Source: VRUE01 sp963703895
GTDB taxonomy: Bacteria; Actinomycetota; Thermoleophilia; Solirubrobacterales; 70-9
Direction: 5' to 3'
Assembly (NCBI GenBank): GCA_963703895.1
Contig: CAVPFX010000003.1
Coordinates: forward strand, 372,001 to 436,000
Length of the DNA: 64,000 nt
The notes under the pieces are model-generated. The model had not been told where the DNA came from and searched no databases. It was given only the letters and a program-made list of their open reading frames with translations. A program made the translations under genes and the position numbers. This document shows, in pieces, positions 8,483 to 16,558 of this stretch (positions are counted from its first letter, which is position 1; each line of letters begins with the position of its first letter).

Positions 8483-8905
8483 CTAGATCAGCTCGGGCGG
8501 CAGCGCTTTCGGGCCGTCCGGGTAAAGCGAAGCCAGCTGCTCGGCCGACATCTCCAGCGTGTTCGCCGCCTCGGGCGGCGCCCCGGCGACGAGCCAGAGC
8601 TGGTCGGCGCCGGTGTCGTTGAAGACCTGGCGCGCCGACTCCGGCTCGACCAGCACCGCATCCAGCGGCTCCAGGGTGAGCAGATCGCCGTCGACGCGAA
8701 TCCGCCCCGATCCCTCCAGCAGCAGGTAGAGCTCCTCCTGCTCGAAGTGGCGGTGCCGGGTCGAGGCCTGGCCGGGCTTCAGCCGCCACAGCCTGGCGCC
8801 GAGCTGCTTCGCCCCGAGCTGGCCACCGAGGTCGGTGTTCTCGATCCCCATCTGGTTGGAGGGGCGCCAGAACGCCTCCGATGCCGGCAGCTTGCGGTAG
8901 GCCAT
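8483..8905 (-). CDS. Cupin-domain protein
   Basis: 140 residues with one cupin barrel. Cupin motif 1 is seen as RHRHFEQEELYLLLEGSGRI, with the His, His and Glu metal ligands, followed by DAVLVEPESARQVFND (motif 2 region) and LWLVAG. Single-domain cupins of this size act as small-molecule isomerases, dioxygenases or ligand binders; the substrate is not apparent. It lies downstream of the nucleotidyltransferase pair and directly upstream of a lipoprotein gene. Confidence 0.85.
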   Translation of the reverse strand: MAYRKLPASEAFWRPSNQMGIENTDLGGQLGAKQLGARLWRLKPGQASTRHRHFEQEELYLLLEGSGRIRVDGDLLTLEPLDAVLVEPESARQVFNDTGADQLWLVAGAPPEAANTLEMSAEQLASLYPDGPKALPPELI

Positions 8906-8914
8906 CCGGCTAAC

Positions 8915-9454
8915 TTAGCGTGGCCCGTCCAGCCTCACGCCATGTCGCTCGAGCCAAGCGAGCACGACTTCGATCAAGCCCGGGAGCTCTCGACGAAGCT
9001 CTTCGATCGCCCCGAGGACTTCGTCCGCGTCGATGTCTGGCGATGCGTGCTCGAGCCTGCCCTCGATCGAGTAGATGGCCCCCAGCCGTCCGGCCTGATC
9101 GGCCGTTAGGCAATCGGCCCCGGCCAGCGCTTCGAACGTTTGCTCGGCGTGCGGACGCCGGTACGGCAGAAGCCCGACCAAACGCGATCCGGCGCTCGCC
9201 TTGAGTATCTCGACGTAGGCATTCAGAACCGCCGAGTGATCCCCTGTGACGACCATGGTGCGGTTTGCGTCGTGAGGCTCGGATGACTCGAACGCCCTCC
9301 TCCACTCGACCGGATCAAGCGTGCCGCCGAAACCCTCGTCGATCGCGAGCTCCAGGGCATTGCGGTGCTTTGCGATCGACTCGAAGAAACGGCCGAGGCG
9401 CGCCTGCTCGACGCGGAGCGCCTTTGGACTGATCGTCGAAAGCCCGCCTGTCAT
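8915..9454 (-). CDS. Helical partner protein of the adjacent nucleotidyltransferase (possible HEPN-type)
   Basis: 179 residues from the ATG at 9454, which overlaps the stop codon of the nucleotidyltransferase gene (ATGA), so the two are translationally coupled. The protein is predicted all-helical and acidic. Minimal nucleotidyltransferases are usually paired with a HEPN/HepT or DUF86-type helical protein in this order and overlap, and the size fits. However, I cannot find a convincing R-x4-6-H ribonuclease motif; the nearest is RFFESIAKH, with wider spacing. The partner assignment rests on gene arrangement and fold impression rather than on a diagnostic motif. Confidence 0.6.
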   Translation of the reverse strand: MTGGLSTISPKALRVEQARLGRFFESIAKHRNALELAIDEGFGGTLDPVEWRRAFESSEPHDANRTMVVTGDHSAVLNAYVEILKASAGSRLVGLLPYRRPHAEQTFEALAGADCLTADQAGRLGAIYSIEGRLEHASPDIDADEVLGAIEELRRELPGLIEVVLAWLERHGVRLDGPR

Positions 9455-10002
9455 CGGGTTAGATCCTCGATCGCCCGAGACGCATCGGCCATTTGGCGAC
9501 GATAGGCGCGGTGGGCGCGGGCGCGAATCACCGCCCTGCGCTGGAGAAGCCCATCCCACTGTGCCTCCCTATCGACGAGGACGCGACCCTCGTCGAGGAT
9601 GCGATCGAGGAGCAGCGGCGCGCCTGCCTCAACCCTGCCCAAATCGGCCAGATCGACCCGGCGAGCGGCCACTTCGCTCACCCGAGCGGCGACAGTGCTG
9701 TCCGCGAGAGAGCACCCTGACGAGAGCGAGACCAACAGATCGAGGTCCGAGCCGGCGTCCTCATCGCCTCGCGCCAGAGAGCCGAAGATCACCGCGAGGC
9801 GCACGTCACGTTGGGTTCGCAGCGCCTTGCGCAACTCAGCAAGGAGATGCCAGTGCGTTCGCAGGTAGTCGCGCTCGCCCGGCGCCAGCAATAGCCGCCG
9901 CGGCCGAGCTCGGCGCCCACGGAGCGTGCCCTGGGCGCTTGCCCGGCGCAGGGTGCGCTCCTCAACGTTGAGCTCATCCGCCAGTTCCTGGATCGGACCC
10001 AT
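9451..10002 (-). CDS. Nucleotidyltransferase-domain protein with N-terminal winged-helix-like region (MntA-like)
   Basis: 183 residues. The first about 50 residues look like a DNA-binding helix-turn-helix (IQELADELNVEERTLRRAS). A minimal nucleotidyltransferase domain follows, with the diagnostic GSLARGDEDAGSDLDLL at 74-90, where Asp86 and Asp88 are the metal ligands. The C-terminal part is basic and helical. In MntA/HepT modules this enzyme AMPylates and neutralises its toxin partner; the extra HTH would suit autoregulation. It starts with ATG at 10002 and overlaps the next gene by four bases. Confidence 0.82.
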   Translation of the reverse strand: MGPIQELADELNVEERTLRRASAQGTLRGRRARPRRLLLAPGERDYLRTHWHLLAELRKALRTQRDVRLAVIFGSLARGDEDAGSDLDLLVSLSSGCSLADSTVAARVSEVAARRVDLADLGRVEAGAPLLLDRILDEGRVLVDREAQWDGLLQRRAVIRARAHRAYRRQMADASRAIEDLTR

Positions 10003-10089
10003 GTCGTAATGATATGCAGTTATGTGTCCGATATAGGCTTATACGGCATACGAAACGCGTCGTGTTGGTTGCTCGTAGCCTTTGTGGGC

Positions 10090-11196
10090 TCAGCCAAACT
10101 CGATCACGCTGCGGATCCCGTCCTGTGCCTCCATCAGCTCGAAGCCCCGATTGACCTCATCGAGGCCGATGCGGTGGGAGACGAACGGCGCCAGGTCGAT
10201 CTCGCCGGCGAGGTAGCGGTCGATCAGCCGCGGGACCTGGTCGCGGCCCTTGACGCCGCCAAAGGAGGAGCCGGCGATGCGGCGGCCGGTGATCAGGAAG
10301 CGCGGGACAACGTCGAGCGTCTCTCCCTTGCCGGCGACACCGGCGACGGTGCAGAGGCCCCAGCCCATGCGCGCCGCTTCGACCGCTTGGCGCATCACGG
10401 CGACGTTGCCGGTCGCCTCGAAGGTGTAGTCGGCGCCGAAGCCATCGGTCAGCTCGAGGATCTCCTCGACCGTGCTCTCGCTCGCGAGCAGCAGGTCGGT
10501 GGCGCCCTGGCCACGGGCCAGCTCGAGCCGCTCGGGCGAGAGGTCGACGCAGATGATCCGCTCGGCGCCCTGCAGGCGACAGCCGGCGACGGCGCCCAGG
10601 CCGACCATGCCGGCGCCGAAGACGACGCAGGTGCTGCCCGGCTGCACCGCGGCGGTGTTGATCGCCGCCCCGAGCCCGGTCGAGAGGCCGCAGGCAAAGA
10701 GACAGGCGTGCTCGAAGGGCGCCTCGGGGCTGACCTTGGCCAGGGCGATCTCCGGCATCACCGTGTACTCGGCAAAGGTCGAGCAGCCCATGAAGTGACG
10801 AATCGGATCGCCGTCGCGGGAGATGCGGGTGCTGCCGTCGGGAAGGAAGCCCTTGTTCTGCTGCTCGCGGATCGCCAGGCAGAGGTTGGTGCGCGAGTCG
10901 AGGCAGTGGACGCACTCGCCGCACTGGGGCGAGAAGAGGGTGACGACGTGATCGCCCCGGGCGAGCAGGGTGACATCGGGCCCGACCTGCTCGACCACGC
11001 CAGCGCCCTCGTGCCCGAGCACGGTCGGCGCGTAGCCGGAGGGGTCGGCACCGGAAGCCGTGTAGAGGTCGGTGTGACAGACGCCACAGGCGGCGAGCCT
11101 GACCAGCACCTCGCCGGCGCGCGGCTCGGCCAGCTCGACCTCCTGCACGCTCAGCGGCTCACCGAACTGCTCGAGCACTGCGGCGCGCATCTTCAT
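10090..11196 (-). CDS. Zinc-dependent alcohol dehydrogenase (class III-like MDR)
   Basis: 368 residues from the ATG at 11196 (ATGs at 11205 and 11190 are alternatives). It is a medium-chain zinc dehydrogenase. Catalytic-zinc residues are in CGVCHTD and GHEGAG, and the structural-zinc cysteine quartet is in CGECVHCLDSRTNLC. The insertion and core motif MGCSTFAEYTV is typical of class III and related enzymes, and the Rossmann fingerprint is FGAGMVGLGA. It interconverts an alcohol (or a thiol adduct of formaldehyde) and an aldehyde with NAD(H). Formaldehyde oxidation would pair well with the formate dehydrogenase at 2678-3880, but they are not in one operon and the substrate is not determined by sequence. 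Confidence 0.9.
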   Translation of the reverse strand: MKMRAAVLEQFGEPLSVQEVELAEPRAGEVLVRLAACGVCHTDLYTASGADPSGYAPTVLGHEGAGVVEQVGPDVTLLARGDHVVTLFSPQCGECVHCLDSRTNLCLAIREQQNKGFLPDGSTRISRDGDPIRHFMGCSTFAEYTVMPEIALAKVSPEAPFEHACLFACGLSTGLGAAINTAAVQPGSTCVVFGAGMVGLGAVAGCRLQGAERIICVDLSPERLELARGQGATDLLLASESTVEEILELTDGFGADYTFEATGNVAVMRQAVEAARMGWGLCTVAGVAGKGETLDVVPRFLITGRRIAGSSFGGVKGRDQVPRLIDRYLAGEIDLAPFVSHRIGLDEVNRGFELMEAQDGIRSVIEFG

Positions 11197-11219
11197 CGCC
11201 ACCATCCTAAGCTGAGTCG

Positions 11220-12140
11220 GTGACCTCGTCGTGGCCATCCGTCTCCTATGCAGAGTGGAGCGAGACCTGCGACACCCTGCACGCGCACACCCAGCTACTG
11301 GGCAAGCTGGCGGCGCAGTTGTCTCCACCCGAGCCACAGCTCCAGCACGCGGCGTTGCGACTGACCGCCCGGGGCTGGGAGGCGCCGCCACTGCCAGCGC
11401 CCGACGGCTCGGGAGCGCTGGTCGTGGCGCTTGACCTGCACACCCACGAGGCCATCGTCGAACACAGCGACGGGCCGGCGCGTCGCGTCGCCCTCACGCC
11501 GGACAGATCGGTGGGAGCCGTGACGCGCGACGTGCTTGCCGCGATCGCCGAGCTCGCAGGCGCCTTCGAGGTCGACCTCACTCCGCAGGAGGTGTCCTGG
11601 GATACGCCACTCGACCAGGACGAGGAGCACGCTCGCTACGACCCCGAACGGGTCGCCTCTTACTTTGATGCCGCGACACGGGCGGCACTCGTCCTCGCCG
11701 ACTTCCGCGCGCCGTACCGTGGCCGCAACACCCCCGTCAACGCCTGGTGGGGCTCCTTCGACCTCGCCGTCAGCCTCTTCTCGGGACGACCCGCCGAGCC
11801 ACCGTCCAACGACTTCATCATGCGCAACTCGATGGACGCGCAGGACGTCGCCGTCGGCTGGTGGCCTGGTGACTCCAACTACGCCAAGGCCGCCTTCTAC
11901 GCCTACGCCCATCCGGCTCCTGACTCGTTCTCCGACGGCAAGGTCTCGCCGGCCCCCGCCCGTTGGGACGCCGAGCTGGGCCTCTACGTGCTCGACTGGG
12001 ACGACGTGCGGGCGAGCGCCGATCCACACGCCGCGGCGCTCGAGTTCGCCCGCTCGGTCTTCGCCCACGCCTGCACCGTCTGCGAGTGGGACCCGGCGCT
12101 GGCCGCGAGCGTTGACGGGACGCCGCCGCCCGTCGTCTAG
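11220..12140 (+). CDS. DUF5996 family protein
   Basis: 306 residues from GTG at 11220. The N-terminal segment WPSVSYAEWSETCDTLHAHTQ, then YDPERVASYFDAAT and NTPVNAWWGSFDLAVSLFSG, match the DUF5996 family as I know it. The C-terminal half has FYAYAHPAP and a short acidic loop. No catalytic function is established for this family. It is divergent from the alcohol dehydrogenase with only about 23 bp between the starts, so the two promoters overlap. Confidence 0.8.
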   Translation: MTSSWPSVSYAEWSETCDTLHAHTQLLGKLAAQLSPPEPQLQHAALRLTARGWEAPPLPAPDGSGALVVALDLHTHEAIVEHSDGPARRVALTPDRSVGAVTRDVLAAIAELAGAFEVDLTPQEVSWDTPLDQDEEHARYDPERVASYFDAATRAALVLADFRAPYRGRNTPVNAWWGSFDLAVSLFSGRPAEPPSNDFIMRNSMDAQDVAVGWWPGDSNYAKAAFYAYAHPAPDSFSDGKVSPAPARWDAELGLYVLDWDDVRASADPHAAALEFARSVFAHACTVCEWDPALAASVDGTPPPVV

Positions 12141-12173
12141 TCGAGGGCGATCCACCGGCACTAGCCTTGGGGC

Positions 12174-12422
12174 GTGGATCAGGTCGTTCAGATCATCGGC
12201 GCAGCGCTGATACTCGTCGCCTACATCGCCGCGCAGGTGGAGCGACTCGATCCCCAGTCCCGCCTCTACCTCAGCCTCAACCTCGTCGGCTCGATCATCC
12301 TCGCCGTGCTCGCGGCAAGCGGCTCGCAGTGGGGGTTCCTGATGCTCGAGGCCGCCTGGGCGGTCGTCTCGCTGTGGGGGCTGGTCACCCTCAGCCGTCG
12401 CCCGAGCGACGAACGGCCCTAG
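12174..12422 (+). CDS. Small CBU_0592-like membrane protein
   Basis: 82 residues from GTG at 12174. Three hydrophobic helices are evident (IIGAALILVAYIAAQV, LYLSLNLVGSIILAVLAA and FLMLEAAWAVVSLWGLVTL). The first-helix pattern and the intervening LDPQSRLYLSLN are typical of the CBU_0592 family of small membrane proteins. No activity is known. It follows the DUF5996 gene by 33 bp on the same strand. Confidence 0.78.
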   Translation: MDQVVQIIGAALILVAYIAAQVERLDPQSRLYLSLNLVGSIILAVLAASGSQWGFLMLEAAWAVVSLWGLVTLSRRPSDERP

Positions 12423-12495
12423 GCGACCGGCCCCCACCTCTCAACCAGCAGCGACCGCCTCCCGGACGATCGCTGCCAGCCGTATCAGCACGGTC

Positions 12496-13203
12496 TCAAG
12501 CCGGATCTCCACCCCACCGTAGACCCGTGTGCGCCCCCGTGAGGAAAAGATTGGCGCTGCCGTCGATGACCATTGGAGCTTTCCCTGCCACCGCCAGGGT
12601 CGATAACGGTCCTTCTTCTACTAAGTGAACGACCTTATGGGTTAAGAGTTCGTTCAGGCAGTCTTTGAGGAACAGCTTGCCCGTAATCGGAAATTCTATT
12701 TCTTCGCATTCAATGAGCGCAAAGAGAACACCTTCTGCCGGTTCAATCCTAATCAGCTCATCTTTCACGCCGCTCGGTTTTAATTCGTGTAAGACGAGTA
12801 AGCCTTTGAGGGAATAGCTTTCAATCACGCCGGGAGCCGCCCCTGGGGAGTGCACTGTGCACGGAATGAGTACTCCGTTGACGATGAGCAGGCATTCACG
12901 AAATTGAATTTTGCCGCCTTTGGTAAGCGATCCTTCTTTTTCGAGGAAAAAGCCTTTAAAGACGATTTTTTGGCATAAAAAATTTGTCGAAGAACCGAAA
13001 GCGTTGGTTAAGAGAGTGAAGTGGTTGTTCTCCATTTCTGCACCGAGTGCCGCTGATAAGTTCGCGGCATCTAACGTTTTATTATCCGGATCTACGATTA
13101 ACCACTTGGCACCGATTTCCGCCTGTGCGGCGCCCGCCCCGAATGCCATGACACCGAGAACGAGGGCGCAGAGGCAGAGTAGTGTGAACTTCAAGCGCGT
13201 CAT
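12496..13203 (-). CDS. Secreted protein of the AT-rich paralog family (unknown function)
   Basis: 235 residues with a clear signal peptide (LLCLCALVLGVMAFGAGAAQA) and an exported domain containing about six Cys that could form disulfides. The start is backed by GAGAGGAAG. Codon use is strikingly AT-rich (many AAT, TTT, AAA and TTA codons) compared with neighbours. It is clearly paralogous to 54724-55449: shared patterns include GLLVLHELKPSG versus GLIVLHESKPAI and FPITGKLFLKDC versus VPITGEVTLKDC, in the same order. No known domain is recognised. A surface or extracellular role is inferred from the signal peptide. Confidence 0.78.
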   Translation of the reverse strand: MTRLKFTLLCLCALVLGVMAFGAGAAQAEIGAKWLIVDPDNKTLDAANLSAALGAEMENNHFTLLTNAFGSSTNFLCQKIVFKGFFLEKEGSLTKGGKIQFRECLLIVNGVLIPCTVHSPGAAPGVIESYSLKGLLVLHELKPSGVKDELIRIEPAEGVLFALIECEEIEFPITGKLFLKDCLNELLTHKVVHLVEEGPLSTLAVAGKAPMVIDGSANLFLTGAHTGLRWGGDPA

Positions 13204-13284
13204 CCTTATTTCTTCCTCTCATGTTTGGGTTACGGTCTCCACAGGCAGCGATTCACTTCCCGTGGTGCACCCGACCATCCCACG

Positions 13285-13324
13285 AGAGCCCCCGGCCCGC
13301 AAGGCACCGGGGGGTGGGTCTTTT
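13285..13324 (+). terminator. Terminator-like hairpin with T-tract
   Basis: A 7-bp G/C stem (CCCCCGG at 13289-13295 with CCGGGGG at 13307-13313) is followed on the plus strand by GTGGGTCTTTT. The shape is that of an intrinsic terminator reading rightward, yet no plus-strand gene ends nearby (the last plus-strand stop is at 12422). It may serve a short untranslated transcript, or be a leaky terminator for the leftward small gene. Confidence 0.45.
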
Positions 13325-13342
13325 CAAGCCCGAGCAGCCGGC

Positions 13343-13477
13343 CTAGAGCCCGACCTCGAGGCCCGGCGGGTCGTAGACGCTCGCCAGGCGAGCCAGGGTC
13401 AGCGCCCCCAGCATCAGACCGAGGTCGGGCAGGGCGACGGCCTCCGCACGTGGATCGAGAGTGGCGGTGTTGGACAT
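13343..13477 (-). CDS. Short 44-residue conserved-looking ORF, divergent from a regulator
   Basis: 44 residues, beginning MSNTATLDPRAEAVALPDLG and ending in YDPPGLEVGL. The start codon has an excellent GGAGGT five bases upstream, which is rare by chance. The protein is amphipathic with a central LMLGALTLARLASVY helix and no Cys. It is divergent from the Fe-S type regulator at 13570 with 92 bp between the starts, so it may be that regulator's target. I do not recognise a family. Confidence 0.55.
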   Translation of the reverse strand: MSNTATLDPRAEAVALPDLGLMLGALTLARLASVYDPPGLEVGL

Positions 13478-13569
13478 AGGGACCTCCAGTGAAGTCGGTG
13501 GATGGACTCCCTCTCTGCGTCAGCCGCGGCGCGATCTAGAGTCAGCCGCGCCTGTGCAAAGCTGGCGCG

Positions 13570-14220
13570 ATGGACCTGCCGGTGCCCGCCGAGGACGCGC
13601 TCGCGCAACCGACCCGCGCCCAGATCTTCAACTTCCTGATCGAGAAGCGCGGCCCGGCCGGGACCGACGAAGTGGCGGAGCACTTCGGCCTGCACCCGAA
13701 CGGGATCCGCCGTCACCTCGAGCGACTACTCGAGGGCGGCTTCGTCACCCGCAGTCGCGTTCGCGCCGGCCAGGGCCGCCCGCGCGACAGCTGGGCGGTC
13801 TCGCCCGAAGCCAATCCGGGTGGCCAGCGCCCCCGCGCCTACTCCGACCTCGCCGGCTGGCTGGCCCGGGCGATCCCGGCCAACCCCACCCGCTTGCGCG
13901 AGATCGAGCGCGCCGGGCAAGAGATTGGCCGCGAGCTAGCGCCCTCCCCCAGCGGCGACCCAGCCCGGGACCTTGGCGATGCGCTCGCCGCCCTCGGTTT
14001 CGAGCCGACCCTGAGCCGGGGCGAGGAGACCTTCACCTGCCGGCTCGACAACTGCCCCTATCGCGACTCGGTGAAGCAGAACCAGGCGGTGGTCTGCGGC
14101 CTGCACCGCGGCATCACCGCGGGGATCCTCGCCGAGCTCGACCCGGGGGCAAAGCTGACCGAGTTCGAGCCCCGCGACCCCGAGAGGGCCGGCTGCGTGA
14201 TCGCGGTCCGGACCGGCTAG
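13570..14220 (+). CDS. ArsR/SufR-like transcriptional regulator with C-terminal cysteine cluster
   Basis: 216 residues. The N-terminal winged helix is clear (PTRAQIFNFLIEKRG, then DEVAEHFGLHPNGIRRHLERLLEGGFV). The C-terminal domain carries Cys157, Cys162, Cys176 and Cys209 in TCRLDNCPY, VVCGLHRG and AGCVI. This resembles SufR and related Fe-S cluster regulators, in which cysteines bind a cluster that controls DNA binding. The C-x13-C spacing between 162 and 176 fits, though the other spacings differ. The small gene at 13343-13477 is divergent and the nitronate monooxygenase-like gene starts three bases downstream, so these are probable targets. Redox or iron sensing is inferred. Confidence 0.82.
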   Translation: MDLPVPAEDALAQPTRAQIFNFLIEKRGPAGTDEVAEHFGLHPNGIRRHLERLLEGGFVTRSRVRAGQGRPRDSWAVSPEANPGGQRPRAYSDLAGWLARAIPANPTRLREIERAGQEIGRELAPSPSGDPARDLGDALAALGFEPTLSRGEETFTCRLDNCPYRDSVKQNQAVVCGLHRGITAGILAELDPGAKLTEFEPRDPERAGCVIAVRTG

Positions 14221-14223
14221 CCA

Positions 14224-15177
14224 GTGCTCGCGGGCCTCGAGCTGGACGCTCCCATCGTGCAAGCGGGAATGGGCGGCGGCCTGAGCCGGCACGGCTCGCC
14301 GCCGCGGTCTCGGAGGCGGGCGGCCTGGGGACGATCGCCGTCGGCGGTGCCGCGGCGATCCGCGATGAGCTTCTCCGCGGCGCGAGAGCTGACCGAGCGG
14401 CCACTCGCGGTCAACATCCTGCTGCCGTTCGCCCGTCGCGACTGGTTCGAGGCGGCGGCGGAAGCAGACGCCGTGGTCACCTTCTGGGGCAAGCAGCGAC
14501 GCCGCACCCCGGGTGTTTGGCTGCACCAGTGCGGCTCGCTCGCCGAGGCGCAGGCGGCACACGCCGCCGGCGCCGACGCGCTCATCATCCAGGGGGTCGA
14601 GGCGGGCGGCCACGTGCGCGGCACGATGCCGGCGCTGGAGCTCTTCGAGCGGGTGTCCAGCGTCCTCCCCGCCGGCTACCCGCTGCTGCTCGCCGGCGGG
14701 ATCGCCACCCGCGAGGACGTCGCCCGGGCGCTCGATGCCGGGGCTGTCGCGGCGGTCGCCGGCACGCGGTTCCTGCTCTCGGAGGAGAGTCGTGCCCACC
14801 CCGAGTACCGCAGGCGCCTGCTCGCCGCCAAGCGCACGTACCTCACCGAGCTCTTCGGCGCCGGCTGGCCGGCTCCCCATCGGGTGATCGCCAATGCCGC
14901 CACCGAGCGCTGGCTCGGCGGCGATCCGCGCGGCCCGCGCTTGAACCGCGCGCTGAATCGGCTGCTGGCGCCGGGCGCCCGTTACACCCCGGCCGGCCTG
15001 CAGATCCGCATGGCCCGCGCCCAGGCTCCCGACAGCCGCCTGCTGACTCCGCTCGGCCCAACCGACGACGGCCCGGCCAACCTGCTCGACGCCGGCGCCC
15101 TCTACGCCGGCGAGACCGTCGCCCGGATCGACACGGTGAAGCCGGCGGCCGAACTGGTGCGGGCGCTGACGCCCTAG
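14224..15177 (+). CDS. Nitronate monooxygenase-like flavoprotein with compensated frameshifts
   Basis: 317 residues from GTG at 14224, in an open frame throughout. The body is a 2-nitropropane dioxygenase/NPD TIM barrel: LAVNILLPF, VVTFWGKQ, GADALIIQGVEAGGHVRG with the conserved His of the active site, then YPLLLAGGIATREDVARAL and AVAGTRFLLSEES, which form the FMN phosphate site. However, residues about 24-50 (HGSPPRSRRRAAWGR and onward) do not belong to the family. The family-like sequence LAAAVSEAGGLGTIAVGG is encoded in a different frame from 14295 to about 14380. One base is lost near 14293 and the frame is restored near 14376-14388. The product as written would carry a scrambled loop near the FMN site. 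Confidence 0.82.
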   Translation: MLAGLELDAPIVQAGMGGGLSRHGSPPRSRRRAAWGRSPSAVPRRSAMSFSAARELTERPLAVNILLPFARRDWFEAAAEADAVVTFWGKQRRRTPGVWLHQCGSLAEAQAAHAAGADALIIQGVEAGGHVRGTMPALELFERVSSVLPAGYPLLLAGGIATREDVARALDAGAVAAVAGTRFLLSEESRAHPEYRRRLLAAKRTYLTELFGAGWPAPHRVIANAATERWLGGDPRGPRLNRALNRLLAPGARYTPAGLQIRMARAQAPDSRLLTPLGPTDDGPANLLDAGALYAGETVARIDTVKPAAELVRALTP

Positions 15178-15181
15178 CCGC

Positions 15182-16558
15182 TCAGTAGCCGGGGCTCTGC
15201 TTCATCTTCTTGCGCTCGGAGGGATGGGCGCCGCCCTTCTTCTCCAGCGTCTTACAGGCGAGGTCGATGTCGTCGGCGAGCCGGTCGATCTGCTCGCGAC
15301 TGAGCGTCTGCTTGACCAGCGCCCGCAGCACCTTCACGTCTTCGGCGTTGGGCGGCATCGTGTAGGCGGGCAGCATCCAGCCGCGCTCGGCGGAGAGCTG
15401 CCAGGAGACGTCGAACTCGTCGTAGTTCTTCTCGCCATCGAGCCGGAAGGCGACCAGGGGCAGTTGCTCCTCGCCGTCGCCGATCAGTTCGAAGTTACCG
15501 TTCTCCCGCAGCTTCTCCGCCAGCGAGCGGGCGTTCTGCTGCATCGCTTTCATGATGTAGCCGTAGCCCTCGCGCCCGTAGCGGACGAAGTTGTAGTACT
15601 GCGCCAGCACCATCGAGGCGCCGGTGGAGAAGTTGAGGGTGAAGGTGGCGTCGGTTTTGCCCAGATAGTTCTCGTAGAAGACGAGGTCCTCGGCCAGGTC
15701 GCTTTTCTCGCGGAAGACGAGCCAGCCCACACCGGGGTAGACCAGCCCGAACTTATGCCCGGAGACGTTGATCGAGCGCACCTGCTCGAGCCGGAAGTCC
15801 CACTCGGAGTCGGGGTAGAGGAAGGGCCAGACGAAGCCGCCGCTGGCGCCGTCGATGTGCAACGGCACGTCGAGGCCTTTATCGCCCTTGAGGTCGACCA
15901 AGAGCTTGTTGATGCCGACGATGTCATCGGCGTGGCCGGTGAAGGTGGTGCCGAGCACGGCGGCGACGCCGATCGTGTTCTCGTCGATGTGGGGCTGCAC
16001 GTCTTCGGGCCCGATCACGTATTTGCCGTCCTGCAGCGGCACGATCCGCGGCTCGACGTCGAAGTAGCGGCAGAACTTCTCCCAGACCACGTGCACGTCG
16101 CCGCCGAAGATCAGGTTCGGCTTGTCGACCGGCTTCGACTCGGCTTCGCGGCGCTCCTTCCACTTCCACTTGAGCGAGAGCGCGCCGAGCATGATCGCCT
16201 CCGAGGAGCCCTGGGTGCGGGCGCCGGTGGTCTCGCCGGGAGCGTGGTAGAGGTCGGCGAGCATGCGGATGCAGCGCTGCTCGACCTCGGCCGAGATCGG
16301 GTACTCGGCGTGGTCGATGAAGTTGCGGTAGAGGTTCTCGCCGATCAGCCGCTGCGCCTCGGGCTCCATCCAGGTGGTGACGAAGGTGGCGAGGTTGCGA
16401 TTGGGATCGCCCTCCAGTGCCAGTTCCTCGTCGACCAGCCGCATCGCGTCGAGGGCGGACATGCCGGTCTCGGGGAACGGGCCGTCCGGAGCGTCCTCAG
16501 TGAGGAAGCGGTTTCCGTAGAGCTTGGCGGCCTCTTCGGCGCTGAGTGGGTTGTTCAT
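15182..16558 (-). CDS. gadB: Glutamate decarboxylase
   Basis: 458 residues, the normal length for bacterial/plant-type GAD, a PLP enzyme that converts L-glutamate to GABA and CO2 with consumption of a proton. The motifs are all visible: TGARTQGSSEAIMLGAL around 111-127, HIDGASGGFVWPF with Asp236, and the PLP lysine Lys269 in NVSGHKFGLVYPGVGW. The C-terminal tail KKMKQSPGY is family-like. It is cytosolic. There is no adjacent glutamate/GABA antiporter, so a role in acid resistance is not supported here; GABA metabolism is equally possible. It is divergent from the DUF2855 gene with an 87-bp intergenic region. Confidence 0.95.
   Translation of the reverse strand: MNNPLSAEEAAKLYGNRFLTEDAPDGPFPETGMSALDAMRLVDEELALEGDPNRNLATFVTTWMEPEAQRLIGENLYRNFIDHAEYPISAEVEQRCIRMLADLYHAPGETTGARTQGSSEAIMLGALSLKWKWKERREAESKPVDKPNLIFGGDVHVVWEKFCRYFDVEPRIVPLQDGKYVIGPEDVQPHIDENTIGVAAVLGTTFTGHADDIVGINKLLVDLKGDKGLDVPLHIDGASGGFVWPFLYPDSEWDFRLEQVRSINVSGHKFGLVYPGVGWLVFREKSDLAEDLVFYENYLGKTDATFTLNFSTGASMVLAQYYNFVRYGREGYGYIMKAMQQNARSLAEKLRENGNFELIGDGEEQLPLVAFRLDGEKNYDEFDVSWQLSAERGWMLPAYTMPPNAEDVKVLRALVKQTLSREQIDRLADDIDLACKTLEKKGGAHPSERKKMKQSPGY

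Noticed and set aside
13461..15188. 575-codon frame across the regulator and nitronate monooxygenase
   Set aside because: Mostly Arg/Pro-rich shadow. Only its stretch at 14295-14380 is family-like, explained by frameshifts in the gene at 14224.
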